NCBI RefSeq assembly: GCF_020382885.2
Contig: NC_058497.1
Span: 20,204,330 to 20,268,329 of the forward strand
Length of the DNA stretch: 64,000 nt
Origin: Scatophagus argus
Taxonomy: Eukaryota > Chordata > Actinopteri > Scatophagidae
Direction: 5' to 3'
Below are positions 59,906 through 64,000 of the stretch, in pieces. The position numbers and the translations under genes are program-made. Under the pieces are notes generated by a model. That model did no database searches. It had not been told where the DNA came from and saw nothing but the letters and a program-made list of their open reading frames with translations. The first letter of the stretch is position 1, and the number at the start of each line of letters is the position of its first letter.

Positions 59906-62900
59906 ATAATGATAATGAAAGCCCTTATGCTGACATGCATATCCTGTACTGCAGTGGTTACAAGGGAAGCCAGGCAAAGAGCCTTTCAGTGGAAGCACAA
60001 TAGAAGTGAACAATATCACTTTACAGAGAGCTTGGGAAATGTCTCTGGCCCTACATCCTTTTAACCTGCTGCTGGACAGGATGCAGATAGATGCATGAAG
60101 GCCAATAGAGGGAGCCCAATAGCTATTTGTTCTCAAGCCGAGACAGGGCAAAGGGGTACCCCTGCAATTTGTTTACATGCAAAATGCTTTAGTGAATTAA
60201 TAAAAGCCACATTAATGGTAAAGGTCACTGCACTAGATGCACATAGACAGTTTCCAAAAAGATTCATGGTCTCATCATCTCAGGATCTCTGACACACACT
60301 AACCAGAATCTGTTTGCTGGTCTTCACAAGGAAGCAATGAAAACCAGGTGGCAAGCTCTGAGAGTTTGCCCCAGAAGATGGGCGATGAGTCCAAGACAGC
60401 TGTGGTCTGTCACTTTTTCAAGGTGTTTTAGCTTTCAGAGCCTTCCTGAAGTTTCCAGGCATCTATAGGAACCTGTCAACTGGTTTGCTTCGGCTCCAGA
60501 AAACGAGACGAAGGGTCTCAGAGGGACAGCAGGCTTTTCTATTACTGCAGCCCTCATAACCGCGGCAACAGTGGTTACCCCGCGATGCCGTCACGCTCTG
60601 CTGATGTCCTAGACTCCAGCACACAGTAGTCGTAAAGTGGCTCTGTACACATCTTCTGCAGATTAATGGGTCTCTACGTTGATTGTGATAGATATTTGGA
60701 GATGATGAGAGTCAATTATTTAATCTATATCAAGGGAAACAGGATTTAAAACAGATGGCTGCAATGTACATTTCACTGATTAATGCCAAATCTTCACAGT
60801 AAAATGTTGAAGGAAACAGTAATTCCTCTAAATATTAGTTTTGTAGCAATTTGATCCACCTTGCCAGCGATGATTGATGGACTTAATATATTTCATTAAG
60901 TCAAGGATTTATATTTCTCTTGTAATGAGTCGCTGCGTTCAGCCTGGCTCCGAGGCTGCACACATCTGCAGTTAAACTCCAGCCATTTCAGATTGAAGGA
61001 CTCAGGAATATTACTTCAATAAATATTTGATGAAAGAGGAAGTTCTATCGATTCATTACACCGCGAGTAATATGTGTATGTGTTCATTAGGCTGCCTCTG
61101 AGTATCCGTGTTTAATATTCTTTGTTTACAGTGGAGGGTCACATATGGGGAAACACATGAATATGGAGCAGGTAGCCTCTGCTAGTCTCTGAGATTTGCA
61201 CAGATGCTCCTCCTGTAATCTGCACATACATGTGCACACACACACAAACTGTACATACAAATGCTGAGGTTCATGTATGCACACACACGTGCATGCTCCC
61301 TTTCTTTAATTAAAACAATTAAAGTAGGTTTGGGGATGTGCATGCATTTCCATGATTGACAGAGAAGCTTCACTATCATCCTTTGTCTCTTCCTGGTAAA
61401 ATAATTTCTCATTGAGTCTCTTAAAGGATGTAAGACCGATTAGACTCACCTTCTGACTCATAACAAGGCAGCTTCGAGTAGGTGGGTGGAGAGATTGGGG
61501 GGGTGCAGCAAAGAGCAACATGAAGGAGGTGCTGAACATGGGGAAGTAAGTGTCTTTGTGTGTGTGCTTTTCTGCATCCTCAAGTGTCTTTATATTTGTG
61601 TGTACAGCTGTGGCTTGAAAGCAAAACGTGGGGGGGCTGAGGTATGGGTATGGGCTCTGCCCTGCAGCATTTGGCACAAAGGGCCTACTCCTATTATGCA
61701 TGCTGGCAGTATCTGTGGGAGATAAGGTTTGGTCCTGGGAGATAAGGTCAGGTCCTGCTAATGAAACACATGCTGAAGGTTTGCATGGAAAACCTCCGCT
61801 CTCAACTTCTCATTTTAATTTTGAGGCATATCAGTCTCTCCATTATATTAATTCATTATCAGCCACCTCTCCTGCCTTTGCATTTATATGAGCAGACAGA
61901 CGCACGCTGTTTCCTCGTATCGGACTTTTCACCTGCAACCATAACCTTCAGCATTTGCATGAATGAAAGTTGACGATCCCAAGGACTTACAAAAGTGATA
62001 CTGCGTTAATTAGGACAGATATTCTGAAACAAAGCAGTGGCGCCATGAAGGCACACTGCTGGAGCATAGCTGGTTCTTTGTTTATATCTCTGTGCTTTGA
62101 GGGTAGCTGGGAGGCATGGCAAGTGGAATTCACTCAGGTGATGGGTTTAGTACGAGCGGATGCAGAGGGGGAGCTCTCTCCTCCCCGCTGACTCTCCCAG
62201 CTGGCTCTGGCATTAAGTCAGCCCAGCTCTGTACCAGACGACAGCGTGACAGCTGTTTCCTATGACTCGGGGAAAAAAACACATTGATTCACTTCCTCAG
62301 TTGGCCTCATTTGGGAAGAGATGGAGTGTGGCCAAAATACTCTCCACCGGCACTGAGACGTGGACAGTGGAAAAAGGTCAGCAGCAGAGAGGAGAATGGA
62401 AGCGAAACGCAGCTTTAAATGACACAACCAATTTTTCAGCTGTAAATGGATTTTAACCTTTTCCCATTGCGGGAGATGAACCTTGATGCTTTTTAGTAAT
62501 TCATCTTCGAAGGCAAAACTCTCTAGAACTGAGTTTAGACCTGAATCTGACTTTTTTTTACTTGCTTGTACAGTGTATTTTACTGTATAAAACATAACAT
62601 AATCTGTGGAACATCTCTCAAACTACAGAACCTGGTTTATTGTGTGGACCACCATTGTACTGTGTGCAGTAGCAGAGACAGACTTGATAGCCAAAATTAA
62701 AACCAAACTCATTCATTTTTCATGGCTTTTATCTGTGAATAAATGCTGAACTGATATCTTGATAAACCAGTTTGTTATTTTGAGTAACTAAATTAAGCCA
62801 AATTCAGTCATGCTGGGGAAAAACAGTAGCTGACTAGCTTTGCAGATCTTAATAACTGCCTCATGATTTGATACAATTGAGCTACTTTTGAGTGACATTT

Positions 62901-64000
62901 TAAAATAGATTCATTTGTAAGTTAATGTGTTATATTGATTTTTGACAAATAGATGATGTGGAGGCACATTGCAAAACATTTGCTTTTTATTGTGATGAGC
63001 TGTGGTCTGAGCTCTAAAGTTGCTTTACACTGCGATTCTCTTTGCTTTCCATGAAGCTTATCCACATTTTGTTTCTATGGTGGTAAAATGTTTTCATCCT
63101 CTAAAAGCAAAACATTAGAGCATTAAACCTTCTTTGTCTTTTTATACGCACTTAACTAGTTGGTCTGTGAACTTTTTTTTCCTCATCTTCACTGCTTCTG
63201 TACTGCTCTCTGACTTTCTAGGACATTATTGTAGAAATCGTGGCTTAGAAATATGAAAATGAAACAACAATGTAGACCTAATATATTAGACAATCAACTT
63301 CTGAAGCTCACAAAAGTATTAATATTGAACGATATGTGTTTTAGAAGTAAGCTTGACCCTTTATGTGCTATTGTTTTGTTTTGATTTTTTTTAGGATAAT
63401 TGAAATTAGCAAACATGATCATAATGAGAGCAATTAGAACCAGAAAGCAGCCTCATAAATAGGCTGCCGTTTGTTTGAGGCAGAAATGTTCTGTTTTTGC
63501 ATCCACACATTACAATTTATCCTACGGTCTGTAGTATCGATTCGTCAAGTGAACTCTCCTGCTGACCACCACATCCTTCTTGTACAGTAGGTGCTATAAA
63601 GGCTCTTGAAAAGCCCCCGTGCTGTGCTAAATGTCAGTCCAATGCCTCACTGCAGTTTCATACTTAATACAAGCTATCTGAAAAGTCATTCTAAGCATTC
63701 AAGTTACACCAAATATTTTATTGTATTTATGGAGAAATGTATTCTCACAGCTTGTATGTTGTACATACAACATGAAATGAAATTTTGATTTGACACCATT
63801 TTATCCCTGTTGCTGCTGTGGTCTGTATCTGCCATGTAAATATTGCTTTCTGGAAAGGATGCAAAAAATTAATCACAACAATCGCTTGTATCACGCCATG
63901 CTTTTTAAATTACTGGTATAAGGGATCATGGCTGTCAGATCAATAGTTCCCTCATGCTACTTAAAACATTGATCCCTTCCTTTGAGATTTAATTAGTTCC
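59906..64000. other. Intergenic region, no gene recognised
   Basis: No exon was supported up to the window edge. The block at 60840-61070 is mixed in composition and includes a perfect 8-bp inverted repeat with homeodomain-type core (GACTTAAT and ATTAAGTC). CA-rich simple sequence occurs near 61230-61300. The sequence 61719-61758 holds a direct duplication of GGGAGATAAGGT. Confidence 0.45.

Noticed and set aside
61306..61701. Minus-strand open frame of 131 codons
   Set aside because: No recognisable domain, biased by simple repeats (CA/TG-rich), and no splice or promoter context.

Overview
The window is vertebrate nuclear DNA, almost certainly from a ray-finned (teleost, probably spiny-rayed) fish. 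Evidence: short GT-AG introns, three genes that read as clear orthologues of human RRP8, ILK and APBB1, and several interspersed repeats of kinds common in fish genomes. No bacterial, viral, plasmid or CRISPR content was seen.

Layout. (1) 409-9193, plus strand: the 3' part of a large multi-Ig membrane receptor gene. Thirteen exons in perfect phase encode at least 913 aa: eight Ig-like domains, one transmembrane segment and a cytoplasmic tail of about 80 aa. It resembles the nectin/PVR/CD226 group but has more domains; the signal-peptide exon lies upstream of the window. (2) About 9650-14150, minus strand: rrp8, a nucleolar rRNA methyltransferase, complete in seven coding exons (565 aa). (3) About 15130-28100, plus strand: ilk, integrin-linked pseudokinase, complete in twelve coding exons (452 aa, the human length). 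rrp8 and ilk are head to head with about 1 kb between their presumed 5' ends. (4) About 30240-39585, plus strand: apbb1 (Fe65), complete with WW, PTB1 and PTB2 domains (686 aa) and a 6-nt microexon. (5) 39586-64000: about 24 kb in which I find no convincing exon. It holds decayed transposable elements, microsatellites and AT-rich stretches with homeodomain-like inverted repeats that may be regulatory.

The rrp8-ilk pair, with apbb1 nearby, recalls human 11p15.4 and suggests an old linkage block; the genes are not an operon and are not obviously one pathway. RRP8 acts on rRNA and rDNA chromatin in the nucleolus, ILK scaffolds integrin adhesions with PINCH and parvin, and APBB1 is an adaptor for APP-family tails. 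The least ordinary item is the multi-Ig receptor: it carries two copies of a nectin-like split terminal domain, both with a relocated cysteine, plus an ITIM-like motif and a C-terminal PDZ-ligand motif. All exon boundaries were set by eye from splice consensus, reading frame and remembered human proteins; no alignment or database search was run.
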